This document shows, in pieces, positions 25,249-34,385 of a stretch of DNA of 64,000 nt (its first letter is position 1; each line of letters starts with the position of its first letter). Under the pieces are notes generated by a model that ran no database searches, was not told the origin of the DNA, and worked only from the letters and a program-made list of their open reading frames with translations. The position numbers and the translations under genes were made by a program. The DNA is taken from assembly GCA_000799755.1 (NCBI GenBank), contig JUHI01000001.1, positions 496,001 through 560,000 on the forward strand, given 5' to 3'. The DNA comes from Martinezella tropici. Its GTDB lineage: Bacteria > Pseudomonadota > Alphaproteobacteria > Rhizobiales > Rhizobiaceae.

Positions 25249-26091
25249 TTAACGCAGTATCAGGGTCCGGCTCGTCTCGCGCCCGAAGCCGATGATCTCG
25301 AGCCTGTCATCGTAGACGGAGACGATCGAATAGGCACTCGTGTCTTCGGTGTCGACCATGCCCATGAAATTGATGAAATAGGTGCCGTCCGACACCCCGA
25401 AATTGCCAGCGTGATTGTGGCCGTTGAGGTAGGCAGCGACATGGTCGTGCTCGGCCAGAAGTGAAAGCATCCGGTGGCTGTCGAGCGCATTGTGCGGATT
25501 ATCCGGGAAGACCGGGTAGTGATTCATGACGATGACCTTCTCGCCCGCCGCCCTTGCCTCTTGTAGCTTGGCGACAAGCCAGTCGAATTGTACGTCGCTG
25601 ATGCCCGCATTCCAGCGCTGGCCATTCGTCGCGCCCGAATCTTCCAGCCGCTTCATCAACGCCTTCGCCTCCTGCCGGCGCGGGTCGTCTTCGGGCGGGG
25701 CGAAGACGCTGATCTCATTGCCGTCGAGCGCGATGAAGCGATAGCCGGAATGGCTGAAATCGTAATAGGCGGATGGCATGCCCACACGGGCGGATACGCT
25801 GCCGAGATGTTCCGATGCCACAGCGAAATCGTGATTGCCGAGAAGGAAGTGCTTCGGGTGGCGCAAAGCCTCGTAGGCGGGCAGGATGGCGTCGAAGCTC
25901 TTCCATTCGCGGTCGATGATATCGCCGAGGGTCACCACGAAGGCGAGATCGTGCCGATTGAACTCCTCAATTGCCTCGCGAAGCTTGTCGAGGCTGTTCG
26001 CGGGATAGCGATTGAGAGCCAGATTGGGTTCCAGATCGGCATATTGCGGATCGGCAATCACACCAAAGCGGAAGAGCGGTGCTGACGGCAT
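25249..26091 (-). CDS. Metallophosphoesterase, ADPRM-like
   Basis: The 280-aa calcineurin-fold phosphoesterase carries all metal motifs: IADPQYAD, LGDIIDREW, LGNHDF, MNHYPVF and NGHNHAGN. DPQYAD and the overall layout match the Mn-dependent ADP-ribose/CDP-alcohol diphosphatase (ADPRM) group. There is no signal peptide, so it is cytosolic and probably clears ADP-ribose or related pyrophosphates. The last assignment is from family resemblance. Confidence 0.85.
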   Translation of the reverse strand: MPSAPLFRFGVIADPQYADLEPNLALNRYPANSLDKLREAIEEFNRHDLAFVVTLGDIIDREWKSFDAILPAYEALRHPKHFLLGNHDFAVASEHLGSVSARVGMPSAYYDFSHSGYRFIALDGNEISVFAPPEDDPRRQEAKALMKRLEDSGATNGQRWNAGISDVQFDWLVAKLQEARAAGEKVIVMNHYPVFPDNPHNALDSHRMLSLLAEHDHVAAYLNGHNHAGNFGVSDGTYFINFMGMVDTEDTSAYSIVSVYDDRLEIIGFGRETSRTLILR

Positions 26092-26156
26092 TCAGCCTCC
26101 TTGGGCAGTCTCCTGAGGCCGTAAAGCGGCACGCGGATAATCAACGAAGGCCGGCG

Positions 26157-26193
26157 GATAAGAAAACACCCGACGCCGAAAAGACGCCGGGTG
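26157..26193 (-). terminator. Rho-independent terminator after sodB
   Basis: On the minus strand an 11-bp stem (CACCCGGCGTC with GGCGTCGGGTG, two G-T pairs) and a 5-nt loop are followed by TTTTCTTATC. It lies 25 nt after the superoxide dismutase stop. Confidence 0.75.
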
Positions 26194-26218
26194 CGAAAGC
26201 CAGCCTATACGGCAAACC

Positions 26219-26821
26219 TTACTTCGTAGCGGCTTCGTAGCGCTCCAGGACGTAGTCCCAGTTGATCAGGCTGTCGATGAAGGCTTCGAGGTACTTCGGA
26301 CGCAGGTTGCGATAGTCGATGTAGTAGGAGTGTTCCCAAACGTCGACGCCGAGGATCGGGTCTGCACCGTGAACGAGCGGGTTTTCGCCGTTCGGGGTCT
26401 TGGAGATTTCGAGCTTGCCGTTCTTGACGGAAACCCATGCCCAGCCCGAGCCGAACTGGGTGGCGCCGGCAGCGGCGAAATCGGCCTTGAACTTGTCGTA
26501 GCCACCGAGATCGGAAGCGAAAGCTGCTTCGAGCTTGCCCGGCAGCTTGTTGCCGCCGCCGCCCTTCTTCATCCACTTCCAGAAATGGATGTGGTTGTAG
26601 TGCTGGGCTGCATTGTTGAAGAGGCCTGCATTGGTGCCGAAGGACTTCTTCACGATTTCTTCGAGCGACAGATCGGAAAGACCTGCTTCGGCAGCGAGCT
26701 TGTTGCCGTTGTCGACATAGGCCTTGTGGTGCTTGTCGTGGTGATACTCGAGGGTCTCACGCGACATGAAGGGCGAAAGGGCGTCGTAATCGTAGGGAAG
26801 TGCAGGCAATTCGAAAGCCAT
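26219..26821 (-). CDS. sodB: Superoxide dismutase, Fe/Mn family
   Basis: The 200-aa enzyme converts superoxide to peroxide and oxygen. Metal ligands are His27 or 28 (LEYHHDKHHKAY), the His in AAQHYNHIHFW, and Asp and His in DVWEHSYYIDY. The Gln in AAQHYNH and FGSGWAW favour the Fe-type subgroup, although alphaproteobacterial members can use Mn as well. The start MAFELPALPYD at 26821 has GGAGATAAGACC upstream; longer in-frame starts add Cys/Arg-rich sequence not found in the family. It is monocistronic with its own terminator. Confidence 0.95.
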   Translation of the reverse strand: MAFELPALPYDYDALSPFMSRETLEYHHDKHHKAYVDNGNKLAAEAGLSDLSLEEIVKKSFGTNAGLFNNAAQHYNHIHFWKWMKKGGGGNKLPGKLEAAFASDLGGYDKFKADFAAAGATQFGSGWAWVSVKNGKLEISKTPNGENPLVHGADPILGVDVWEHSYYIDYRNLRPKYLEAFIDSLINWDYVLERYEAATK

Positions 26822-27096
26822 GGTCTTATCTCCTCTTGGCAAAAAATTGCGGTCGGCAGGTGAACCGGAACATAGGAGCGGTCGCCTGGAAGAGCAACCG
26901 GCGACATGCCAAAAAAGTTGCACGCAAGAGCAAAAATTGCCCTATTTTTCAATTGGGTATAGCCTATGCTTAAAAACAAACCTTAGTGCATATGACGAGG
27001 TCTGGATGGATTGCGACGCGTGGCATCGAAATGTCGACAAAGCACGTTGCCGAGGCTAGGTTCGCGGACCTTCCGCTATTGCGAGGAATGCCCGTG

Positions 27097-27744
27097 ATGA
27101 TCGCCTGCCTGCACACCGCCGAGAGCAACATTGCCGTCTATGAAAGGGCGGCAAAGGCGCTCGGATTGCCTGATGGCACGCTGCGTCATCATGTCCGCGC
27201 CGATCTCCTTCTCGCCGCCGAAAAAGCGGGGCGGCTGACGGATGAGATATCGGCGGAAACGGCCGCCCTCCTCTGGCATCTCGCCGAGGATGCTGATGCG
27301 GTCGTCCTCAATTGCTCGACGCTTGGCCCGGCAGTGACAAAGGTCGCAGCCGGTGCCGCAGTGCCGATCATACGCGCGGATGCGACACTCGCAGAACAAG
27401 CGGTCGAGGCCGGCGGTAAGGTCATCGTGCTCTGTACGGTCGAAACGACTATCGCGCCGACATCGGCGCTTTTCGAAGCCGCAGCGGAGGCAACGGGAGC
27501 CGAAATCGAGGTTCGGCTGGTCCCTGGTGCGTGGGCGCACTTTCGCGCTGGCGATCTGTCAGCCTATCTTGCTTCTATCGCCGATACCGTGAGGGCAGCC
27601 AATGGCGAAGGCCCCGTTACGATCGCCTTTGCGCAGGCATCCATGACGGACGCCACACGGCTTCTTCCGGAAGATCATCCGCGACCGATGACCGGGCCGG
27701 CAACGGCACTTGCGGCGGCGGTGGCGAAAATCACGGCCGGCTGA
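27097..27744 (+). CDS. Asp/Glu racemase superfamily protein
   Basis: A protein of about 215 aa with the Asp/Glu/hydantoin racemase fold. One catalytic Cys is clear (VVLNCSTLGPAV). The second site, where cofactor-independent racemases have Cys, reads AFAQASM, so this subfamily has Ala/Gln there and may be a decarboxylase, a lyase or a one-base isomerase. ATG 27097 is chosen because GAGGA at 27083-27087 is 9 nt upstream; ATG 27088 or 27031 would extend it. Convergent with a SnoaL-like gene, 4 nt apart. Confidence 0.75.
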   Translation: MIACLHTAESNIAVYERAAKALGLPDGTLRHHVRADLLLAAEKAGRLTDEISAETAALLWHLAEDADAVVLNCSTLGPAVTKVAAGAAVPIIRADATLAEQAVEAGGKVIVLCTVETTIAPTSALFEAAAEATGAEIEVRLVPGAWAHFRAGDLSAYLASIADTVRAANGEGPVTIAFAQASMTDATRLLPEDHPRPMTGPATALAAAVAKITAG

Positions 27745-27748
27745 AGGG

Positions 27749-28093
27749 TTACACATTCCGCCCGAAATAGACGTTCACCTCGGCAATGCGGTCTCCGGCA
27801 AAGCGGATCAGTTCGACATTACGAAAGCTGCCGCCATCCATTTTTTCGGCGCGATAGCCGACGATCACATCATCGCCATCGACAACCAGATGTTCGATGT
27901 GAATGTCACGGAAGGCTTTCTCCCCAGGCCAGCAATGCTCGAAGTAGCGCTTCTTATCAATGTGATCGTCACGCGGGCTGGAAAAGGTGAAATCCGGGGT
28001 CAGCATCGGATCCACGATATCGGGATGCTGCGCGAGATAGGCCGCAAACAGGCGCTTGACCGTGTCGCAACGAGCATTTTCCAGAGAGTTCAT
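27749..28093 (-). CDS. SnoaL/NTF2-like family protein
   Basis: The 114-aa cone-shaped alpha+beta barrel protein reads TVKRLFAAYLAQHPDIVDPM for the first helices, then DFTFSSPRDDHIDKKRYFEH and FRNVELIRFAGDRIAEVNVYFG (shown in part). The group includes small isomerases, hydrolases and ligand-binding proteins; no catalytic assignment is possible. It is divergent from an AraC-type gene. Confidence 0.83.
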   Translation of the reverse strand: MNSLENARCDTVKRLFAAYLAQHPDIVDPMLTPDFTFSSPRDDHIDKKRYFEHCWPGEKAFRDIHIEHLVVDGDDVIVGYRAEKMDGGSFRNVELIRFAGDRIAEVNVYFGRNV

Positions 28094-28271
28094 GATCTGC
28101 CTCCTCCTTTGCGTCAGGGGTAGTTTCGGCTACCTGACCGCAAACTGATTGCAAAATGCAATCAGAAAATAACACAAGGCAGCCGAACCAACAAGGCGCT
28201 TTGCGGACTTGGCATTGTGATCCGCGTGGTCCAAACTCCTCGGGCACCCCAATCAGCAGGAAGCCATCGCA

Positions 28272-29087
28272 GTGTCCGAGGCTCATCACCACATGTTGGA
28301 AAAGCTGCGCCGTCTGGCGGCAAAGGATAATCGTCCGACGGTCCCGCCGAGCGGCCTCGGCAGCTATTCGACGCTTTTCACCTTCGTCACGCGCGAACGC
28401 GAGCGCATTGCCGGCTCGGCCTTTTCACAGGTTTCAATCGTCGCCATCCTCGAAGGTTCCAAGGAAATCGTCAGCATGGGACGGCAGCGGCATTTTGCGG
28501 CCGGTACGGTGCTTGTCCTGCCCGCCGGCTGGAGCGGTGACGTCGTCAACGATCCAGATCCGCAGACCGGTGTCTATCGGGCAATCTTCATTACCTTTCC
28601 CGAGGAATTGGCACGCCGCGCGGCGAAGGCCTTTCCGCCCACACAAATCGCCTCACAGGCAGACTTGCCGCTCGATCCGCTGCTGGCTGCGGCCATCAAC
28701 CATGCTGGCGAAGGCATTGCCGGCGGCAATATGCCAATCCCGCTGATCGAGCACAGGCTTCTCGAAATCCTCATGGTGCTCGGGATGCGCGGCGCCCTGC
28801 CCGGCTCGCCCGAGACCACAGCCGAGGCGGTGCGGGCACTGGTGCGCTGGCAGCCGGATCGTCCCTGGACGGCCGATCTCATCGCTGCCGAACTCGGCAC
28901 CAGCAACGCGACCTTGCGACGGCGATTGTCACGCGAGGGCACTGCGTTGCGTGCCGTGCTTGCGAGCGAGCGGGTGGCGCTGGCGACAACCCTTCTGGCT
29001 GAAGACGGGCTGTCGCTGCGGGAGGCGGCGCTTGCCACCGGCTATCGCTCGCCTCGACGCTTCGCCGATAGACTTCGCAGCGCGTGA
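28272..29087 (+). CDS. AraC family transcriptional regulator
   Basis: The 271-aa regulator has a cupin-like N-terminal domain (FAAGTVLVLPAGWSGDVVND) and a C-terminal HTH (TADLIAAELGTSNATLRRRL and LSLREAALATGYRSPRRFAD). A GTG start at 28272 has AGGA 10 nt upstream; ATG 28293 is the alternative. Possible targets are the divergent SnoaL-like gene and the PEBP-MFS pair downstream on the same strand. Confidence 0.87.
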   Translation: MSEAHHHMLEKLRRLAAKDNRPTVPPSGLGSYSTLFTFVTRERERIAGSAFSQVSIVAILEGSKEIVSMGRQRHFAAGTVLVLPAGWSGDVVNDPDPQTGVYRAIFITFPEELARRAAKAFPPTQIASQADLPLDPLLAAAINHAGEGIAGGNMPIPLIEHRLLEILMVLGMRGALPGSPETTAEAVRALVRWQPDRPWTADLIAAELGTSNATLRRRLSREGTALRAVLASERVALATTLLAEDGLSLREAALATGYRSPRRFADRLRSA

Positions 29088-29195
29088 GCGTTTCCGACTG
29101 CATTTTGAGCGTTTGCGTGCGCGGATGCTCGGCACGAATTTGTTAGACCCTGCCCTCGAAGGCTCACAGCAGCCGCAACACGAAAGGGCAACATC

Positions 29196-29882
29196 ATGAA
29201 AACCATGCTCAAAGTTCTGAACGCCATCGTCATTGCAACAGCCGCCGCCACGCCGGCGCTATCGGCCGATCTCAATGTGACCTTTGCAAAGAGCAATGGC
29301 CGTATGCTGCTGCCGGAAAATGCGTCCTGCATTTCGACAGGGTCCGACAAATCGGCGCCGGGACCGAACAAGAGCCTGGGCGTCTCATGGTCGAAGGGGC
29401 CGAAGGGAACCCGCTCCTATGCCGTAACCATGGTCGACCCCGACGTTCCCACGGATTTCTCGCTGTTCAACAAGGCCGACAAGACCATCCCGAAGGATTT
29501 CAAGCGGATGGAATTCGTTCACTGGGTGCTGGCCGATATCCCGGCTTCGCGCACCAGCCTTGCCGAAGGCACGGATGGAAACGGCCCCTCGTCCAGCGGC
29601 CTGCCGCTTGAGCGCACGGCTTATGGGCGACGCGGCCAGAACGGCGCCGGCGGCGGCAACTTGAAGGACGGGCCGCATGGCGGTTATATGGGCGCCTGCC
29701 CGCCCTGGAACGACGCGCGCGTCCACAGCTACCACATCACCGTCTATGCGCTCGACGTCAACAGACTGAACCTTCCGGATCTCTTCACCCGCGCCGATCT
29801 CATCGCCGCCGCGAAGGGGCATATCCTGGCGTCAGGCAGCCAGGAACTGTTTTACACATTGAATGCAAAGGCCGAGAAATGA
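29196..29882 (+). CDS. Secreted PEBP / Raf kinase inhibitor-like protein (YbhB/YbcL family)
   Basis: The 228-aa protein has a Sec signal (LNAIVIATAAATPALSA) and a PEBP fold with the ligand-site motifs AVTMVDPDVP, FVHWVLADIP, GYMGACPPWND and HSYHITVYALDV. Bacterial members bind small ligands or act as peptidase inhibitors; a specific role is not known. It overlaps the next gene, an MFS exporter, by ATGA, so the two are translationally coupled and may act on the same compound. Confidence 0.9.
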   Translation: MKTMLKVLNAIVIATAAATPALSADLNVTFAKSNGRMLLPENASCISTGSDKSAPGPNKSLGVSWSKGPKGTRSYAVTMVDPDVPTDFSLFNKADKTIPKDFKRMEFVHWVLADIPASRTSLAEGTDGNGPSSSGLPLERTAYGRRGQNGAGGGNLKDGPHGGYMGACPPWNDARVHSYHITVYALDVNRLNLPDLFTRADLIAAAKGHILASGSQELFYTLNAKAEK

Positions 29883-31108
29883 CCGAGACGAGATGGGATG
29901 CAGCCGCACCGGCCGAGCCGGAAACCGCGCATTGGATGCGGAATCTGATCATCTGCCTTCTGGGCTCGTTCACGACGATCGTGGCAATGACGCTGCTGCT
30001 CCCCTTCCTGCCGCTGTATGTCGAGGAACTCGGCGTCAGCGATAAGGCCGCGATCGTGCAATGGTCCGGCATCGCCTATGGCGCCACCTTCTTTGCTGCC
30101 GCCTTCGTCGCGCCGCTCTGGGGGCGGCTCGGCGATATCTATGGCCGCAAGTTGATGCTGATACGCGCCAGCCTCGGCATGACGGTCGCTATCTCGCTGA
30201 TGGGCATGGCCGGAAACGTCTGGGAACTGGTGGCGCTGCGCCTGTTCACCGGCCTTGCCGGCGGCTATGCTTCGGGATCGATGGTGCTGGTGGCCGCGCA
30301 GACGCCGAAGCACCGCTCGGCATGGGCGCTCGGCACGCTATCGGCCGGCATCATGGCCGGCAACCTCGTCGGACCGCTGATCGGCGGCGCGCTGCCGCCA
30401 ATTATCGGCATTCGCGGCACCTTCCTGCTGGCCGGCGGCGTGATCTTCTTCACCTTCCTGGCGACGACGTTCCTGATCAAGGAGGAGAAATCCACGGCTC
30501 GGAAGAAGGCGGCGAAGGCAAGCGGCAGCTGGGCCTCCATTCCGGACAAGCGCCCCGTCGTTGCCATGCTGTCGCTCGGCCTGCTTTTGATGCTCGCCAA
30601 CATGTCGATCGAGCCGATCATAACAGTCTATGTCGCGCAGTTCGTCAGCGACGCCAACGTGACGATGGTTTCGGGCGTCGTCATGGCCGCCGCTGCACTC
30701 GGCAGCATCCTGTCGTCCTCCTGGCTCGGCAAGCTCGCCGACCGCATCGGCTACTGGAGCGTCATCACCGCAGCCCTTGCCGTCGCCGCGCTGCTGTTGA
30801 TCCCGCAGGCTTTCGTGACCTCGGCCTGGCAATTGATCGCATTGCGCTTCCTGATGGGCGTGGCGCTCGGCGGCCTTCTGCCCTGCATCACCGCCGTCAT
30901 CCGCCATAACGTGCCGGATGCGGCGACGGGCAGCATTCTCGGCCTTTCGATCTCGTCGCAATATGTCGGTCAAGTGGCAGGGCCTGTCATGGGCGGCTTC
31001 GTCGGCGGCCATATCGGCATGCCCGCCGTGTTCCTCGGAACCTGCGTGCTGCTGGCGATGGGTGCCGTCTATTGCTGGTGGGTCAGCCCGAAGAAGGAAG
31101 CGGAGTAG
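29879..31108 (+). CDS. MFS transporter, drug-efflux type
   Basis: The 409-aa inner membrane protein has 12 predicted helices. The loop 2-3 motif is GRLGDIYGRKLMLIRASLGM, with a similar half-repeat GKLADRIGYWSV after TM8, and motif C-like GIMAGNLVGPLIGG in TM5, which marks the DHA1 proton-driven exporters. It overlaps the PEBP gene by 4 nt. The substrate cannot be read. Confidence 0.9.
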   Translation: MTETRWDAAAPAEPETAHWMRNLIICLLGSFTTIVAMTLLLPFLPLYVEELGVSDKAAIVQWSGIAYGATFFAAAFVAPLWGRLGDIYGRKLMLIRASLGMTVAISLMGMAGNVWELVALRLFTGLAGGYASGSMVLVAAQTPKHRSAWALGTLSAGIMAGNLVGPLIGGALPPIIGIRGTFLLAGGVIFFTFLATTFLIKEEKSTARKKAAKASGSWASIPDKRPVVAMLSLGLLLMLANMSIEPIITVYVAQFVSDANVTMVSGVVMAAAALGSILSSSWLGKLADRIGYWSVITAALAVAALLLIPQAFVTSAWQLIALRFLMGVALGGLLPCITAVIRHNVPDAATGSILGLSISSQYVGQVAGPVMGGFVGGHIGMPAVFLGTCVLLAMGAVYCWWVSPKKEAE

Positions 31109-31243
31109 CCTGTCCCGGCGCCTTCGATATCGGGCATTGCTGACCAGAATCGCGGCTTGTTCGTCGCGATTCTACTGAAGCTATGTTGAGCCCAAACGCG
31201 CTTTTGATATTCTCTCACCATTGGCAGTTGTGGAGATATCTCT

Positions 31244-31783
31244 ATGGCGCTTCCAAGCTTCGAAACCAAGCGACTGATCCTCCTCCCCCGCACCATGGCC
31301 GACCTTGGCGATTGCATCGCCATGGATCGCGATCCGGAGGTGACGCGCTTCATTCCAGGCCCATGGCACGATACGGAAGCGCACCGGACCTTCGTGAAAG
31401 GTCGGATCGAAGCGGATTTCGGCGACGGCCTGGGTTACTGGTCGATCCGCGCCCGCGAGAATCGCGTGCAATTCCTCGGCTGGATATTGCTGATACCCGC
31501 CGACGCCATCGGGCCAGACATCGAGATCGGATGGCGGTTGAACAGGCTTGCCTGGGGCAAGGGCTACGCGACAGAAGCGGCAAAGCCCGTACTCGCCCAT
31601 GCCTTCCAGACACTCGAGCTGGATCGCGTCATTGCCGATATTGCCCCCGGCAATGCGGCGTCCGTCCGCGTTGCGCAAAAGCTCGGCCTATCGCAGCCGC
31701 GCCGAACCGCCTATCACGACGAGCCCTTTGCCTCCTACAGCATGACAAAGGCTGCCTACGAGGCCGACACCGCGAGGCAATGA
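31244..31783 (+). CDS. GNAT acetyltransferase, RimJ/RimL type
   Basis: The 179-aa protein starts FETKRLILLPRTMADLGDCI, the RimJ/RimL signature, and contains EIGWRLNRLAWGKGYATEAA (acetyl-CoA loop) and VRVAQKLGLSQ. Such enzymes acetylate N-terminal amines of ribosomal or other proteins or small molecules. Start 31244 has GGAG 9 nt upstream. Convergent with the aminotransferase gene. Confidence 0.9.
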   Translation: MALPSFETKRLILLPRTMADLGDCIAMDRDPEVTRFIPGPWHDTEAHRTFVKGRIEADFGDGLGYWSIRARENRVQFLGWILLIPADAIGPDIEIGWRLNRLAWGKGYATEAAKPVLAHAFQTLELDRVIADIAPGNAASVRVAQKLGLSQPRRTAYHDEPFASYSMTKAAYEADTARQ

Positions 31784-31812
31784 TCCCACTTGTCTCGCCG
31801 GTCGATGGCGGC

Positions 31813-32700
31813 TCACTCTTCTCTGGCGCTGCGGCCGTGTGCCCAATCCATGTACAGTTCCAGCGCCTTGCGGGCGACCGGGCCTTCCTGGAATTCGCGA
31901 TCATCCAGGCGATTGACGCTGACGACCTTGGAATAGTTGCCGGTCGTGAAAATTTCGTCAGCCGCCATGAACTGTTCGACGGAGAGGGTTTCCTCGCGGA
32001 CATCGAAGCCTTCCCGGCGCAGCAGGCCGATGACGCGGGCGCGCGTGATGCCGGCGAGGAAGGTGCGGTTGGCGACCGGCGTATAGACGATACCGTCCTT
32101 GACCATGAAGACGTTGGAGGATGCGGTCTCGACGACATTGCCGTTCATGTCGCGCACCAGCGCATTGTTGAAGCCGCGACCCCTCGCTTCGAGGATCATG
32201 CGGCCGCTGTTCGGATAGAGCGAGCCAGCCTTGGCATCGGTCATCGCCGTTTCCGGCGACGGACGGCGGAAAGGCGAGACGGTGAGCGTGATACCGCCGG
32301 TGCCGCCAAGCGGCGCTTCGAACAGGCAGAGGGCGAAGCGCGTCGATTCCGCATCGACGGCGACGACGCTGCCCGGCGAACCATGCTCGCCCCAATACAT
32401 CGGCTTGATGTAGATCGGCGTCTTGCCGTCGAATTTCTTGATGCCGTCCCAGGCAAGCGCCTCGATCTCCTCCGAGGTCTTGACCGGCTTCAGCCCCATC
32501 GCAACGGCCGAACGATTGATGCGCTGGCAATGGAGATCGAGATCGGGCGCGATGCCATCGAACCAGCGGGCGCCGTCGAACACCGTCGAGCCGAGCCACA
32601 TGGCATGCGAGGTCGGCCCGATCAGCGGCGGATTGCCGGAGAGCCATTCTCCCTCGACATAGGTCCAGGTGGTGGTGCGGGGCGACGTATCGACGGACAT
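31813..32700 (-). CDS. ilvE: Branched-chain amino acid aminotransferase
   Basis: The 295-aa fold-type IV PLP enzyme has the catalytic Lys in TDAKAGSLYPNSG, the family motif ETASSNVFMVKDG and the phosphate-binding TGITRARV-like stretch (LAGITRARVIGLL). It transaminates Leu, Ile and Val with 2-oxoglutarate. A D-amino acid aminotransferase of the same fold is the alternative, but early sequence GPTSHAMWLGSTVFDGARWF fits the branched-chain group. AGAGGAAACC precedes the ATG. It could feed the leucine degradation cluster at the right of the window, but it is unlinked. Confidence 0.85.
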   Translation of the reverse strand: MSVDTSPRTTTWTYVEGEWLSGNPPLIGPTSHAMWLGSTVFDGARWFDGIAPDLDLHCQRINRSAVAMGLKPVKTSEEIEALAWDGIKKFDGKTPIYIKPMYWGEHGSPGSVVAVDAESTRFALCLFEAPLGGTGGITLTVSPFRRPSPETAMTDAKAGSLYPNSGRMILEARGRGFNNALVRDMNGNVVETASSNVFMVKDGIVYTPVANRTFLAGITRARVIGLLRREGFDVREETLSVEQFMAADEIFTTGNYSKVVSVNRLDDREFQEGPVARKALELYMDWAHGRSAREE

Positions 32701-32770
32701 GGTGGTTTCCTCTCCTTGAGCGGCTCAGCTTTTCACGGAACCTCTGGACCGCTCTTCTCTTTGTTTTCTC

Positions 32771-32814
32771 GCAATTTCGGACGGAAAACCGCTGCGCAGT
32801 TTTCCTGGAATTGC
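32771..32814. repeat. Rhizobial palindromic intergenic element
   Basis: An imperfect palindrome with outer arms GCAATT/AATTGC and inner GGAAAAC/GTTTTCC. The sequence style is that of the mosaic repeats common in Rhizobium intergenic regions. The surrounding gap 32701-33009 holds no gene; it contains the promoters of the divergent aminotransferase and alcohol dehydrogenase genes. Confidence 0.65.
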
Positions 32815-33009
32815 TCCGGGTGGCGAAGAGCAAATAACCGTGCAACCCCAGGGTCAAGCAGAAACTGCACGGCAAAATCCATTTGCAACAAACCGCCCTA
32901 TACTGCATTCATAGCGCAATTTTCATGCGTCGAAACAACAACTTGACGAATGGGTCCATCAGCAAAAGTGATGAGCCGCACGGATCGTCAGGAAAGAGGG
33001 AGAACTCCC

Positions 33010-34050
33010 ATGAAAGCCATGTATTACGAGGCCTTCGAGGCAACACCCGAAATCCGCACCCTGCCCGATCCAACACCGGGCGAAGACGGCGTTGTCATTG
33101 CCGTCGGTGCGACCGGCCTTTGCCGCAGCGACTGGCACGGCTGGATGGGGCATGATCCGGATATCAAGTTGCCGCATGTTCCCGGCCATGAGCTTGCCGG
33201 CAAGGTCGTCGCGACTGGGCGCGGCGTCGTGCGCTTCAAGGTCGGAGATCGCGTCACCGTTCCCTTCGTTTCCGGCTGCGGCCATTGCGCCGAATGCCAT
33301 TCCGGCAACCAGCAGGTCTGTCCGAGCCAGTTCCAGCCCGGCTTCACGCATTGGGGTTCCTTCGCCGAATATGTCGCGATCGACTATGCCGACACCAATC
33401 TCGTCCACCTGCCAGATGCGGTCGATGACGCGACGGCGGCAAGCCTCGGCTGCCGTTTCGCCACCTCGTTCCGCGCCGTGGCCGACCAGGCGAAGACGCG
33501 GCCAGGCGAGTGGATCGCCGTGCATGGCTGCGGCGGCGTCGGCCTGTCTGCCATCATGATCGCGAGTGCCCTTGGCGCGAACGCCATCGCCATTGATATC
33601 TCCGACGAAAAGCTCGCCTTCGCCCGCGAATGCGGGGCCGTCGCAACCATCAACGCGGCCGAGGTCGCCGATGTGGCGGAGGCGGTGCGCGAGATTACCA
33701 AGGGCGGCGCGCATGTCTCAATCGACGCGCTCGGCCACCCCGCCACCTGCTTCAACTCCATCAAGAACCTGCGTCGGCGCGGCCGGCATGTGCAGGTCGG
33801 CCTCATGCTCGGTGATTATGCGACGCCGCAGATTCCAATGGCGCAGGTCATCGGCCACGAACTTGAGATTTACGGCAGCCACGGCATGCAGGCCTGGCGC
33901 TATGACGCCATGCTCGACATGCTCGCCGCCGGCAAGATCGCGCCGCAGAAGCTGATCGGCCGCAGGATCAGCCTGGAAGAGGCCGTCCCGGCGCTGATGT
34001 CGCTCGACAAGGCCGAGGGCAAGGGCATCAACGTCATCACGCAATTTTGA
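33010..34050 (+). CDS. Zinc-dependent alcohol dehydrogenase family protein
   Basis: The 346-aa medium-chain dehydrogenase has the catalytic zinc ligands in [10 protein letters not shown] and GHELAGKV, the structural zinc Cys set ([17 protein letters not shown]) and the Rossmann loop [14 protein letters not shown]. Asp in AIDISDEK after beta2 favours NAD. The substrate is unknown; sequence style is near the zinc alcohol dehydrogenases annotated in rhizobia. The start at 33010 (KAMYYEAF) has GAGGGAGAA upstream. Confidence 0.9.
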   Translation: MKAMYYEAFEATPEIRTLPDPTPGEDGVVIAVGATGLCRSDWHGWMGHDPDIKLPHVPGHELAGKVVATGRGVVRFKVGDRVTVPFVSGCGHCAECHSGNQQVCPSQFQPGFTHWGSFAEYVAIDYADTNLVHLPDAVDDATAASLGCRFATSFRAVADQAKTRPGEWIAVHGCGGVGLSAIMIASALGANAIAIDISDEKLAFARECGAVATINAAEVADVAEAVREITKGGAHVSIDALGHPATCFNSIKNLRRRGRHVQVGLMLGDYATPQIPMAQVIGHELEIYGSHGMQAWRYDAMLDMLAAGKIAPQKLIGRRISLEEAVPALMSLDKAEGKGINVITQF

Positions 34051-34385
34051 ACGCTGGCAGCCTCGACGAAGAAACCCCAATAGTTGCTCGCATCGCTCGC
34101 CTCAACCGGGCGATGTGGAGACGTTTTCGAAAAACTGTCATGCAATCCGGATAGACTGATTTATCCGATGCCCTTGCGCAAATCTCATTTCGTGTCCAGA
34201 TTGCCGCCCATGCCCGAAAGCGAGCCTTATAGTTCCTGCTCCAGGAAAGCCGGCCCGACAAATAGCGATCCGGATAGCGACGGCTGTATAAGCTGCGCGA
34301 CGGCAATGGCGCGCGGCATCTCACCCGACAAACAGAAGGAAAGAATTGGCAGGCCCATCACGGCCGGCGCCAAGCTTGCACATTA
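34051..34385. other. Intergenic region before the TerC gene
   Basis: No gene can be supported. An open frame of 72-100 codons ends TAATG on the TerC start, but its codon use is not distinctive. There is no good ribosome-binding site just before ATG 34386. I looked for a manganese (yybP-ykoY) riboswitch because TerC genes often have one, and did not find its conserved loops. Confidence 0.4.

Noticed and set aside
31146..31173. 9-bp stem AGAATCGCG/CGCGATTCT after the MFS gene as a terminator
   Set aside because: No T tract follows, so it was not listed; it may still be a weak structure.
34051..34385. Manganese (yybP-ykoY) riboswitch before TerC
   Set aside because: I could not find the conserved loop sequences or the paired stems.
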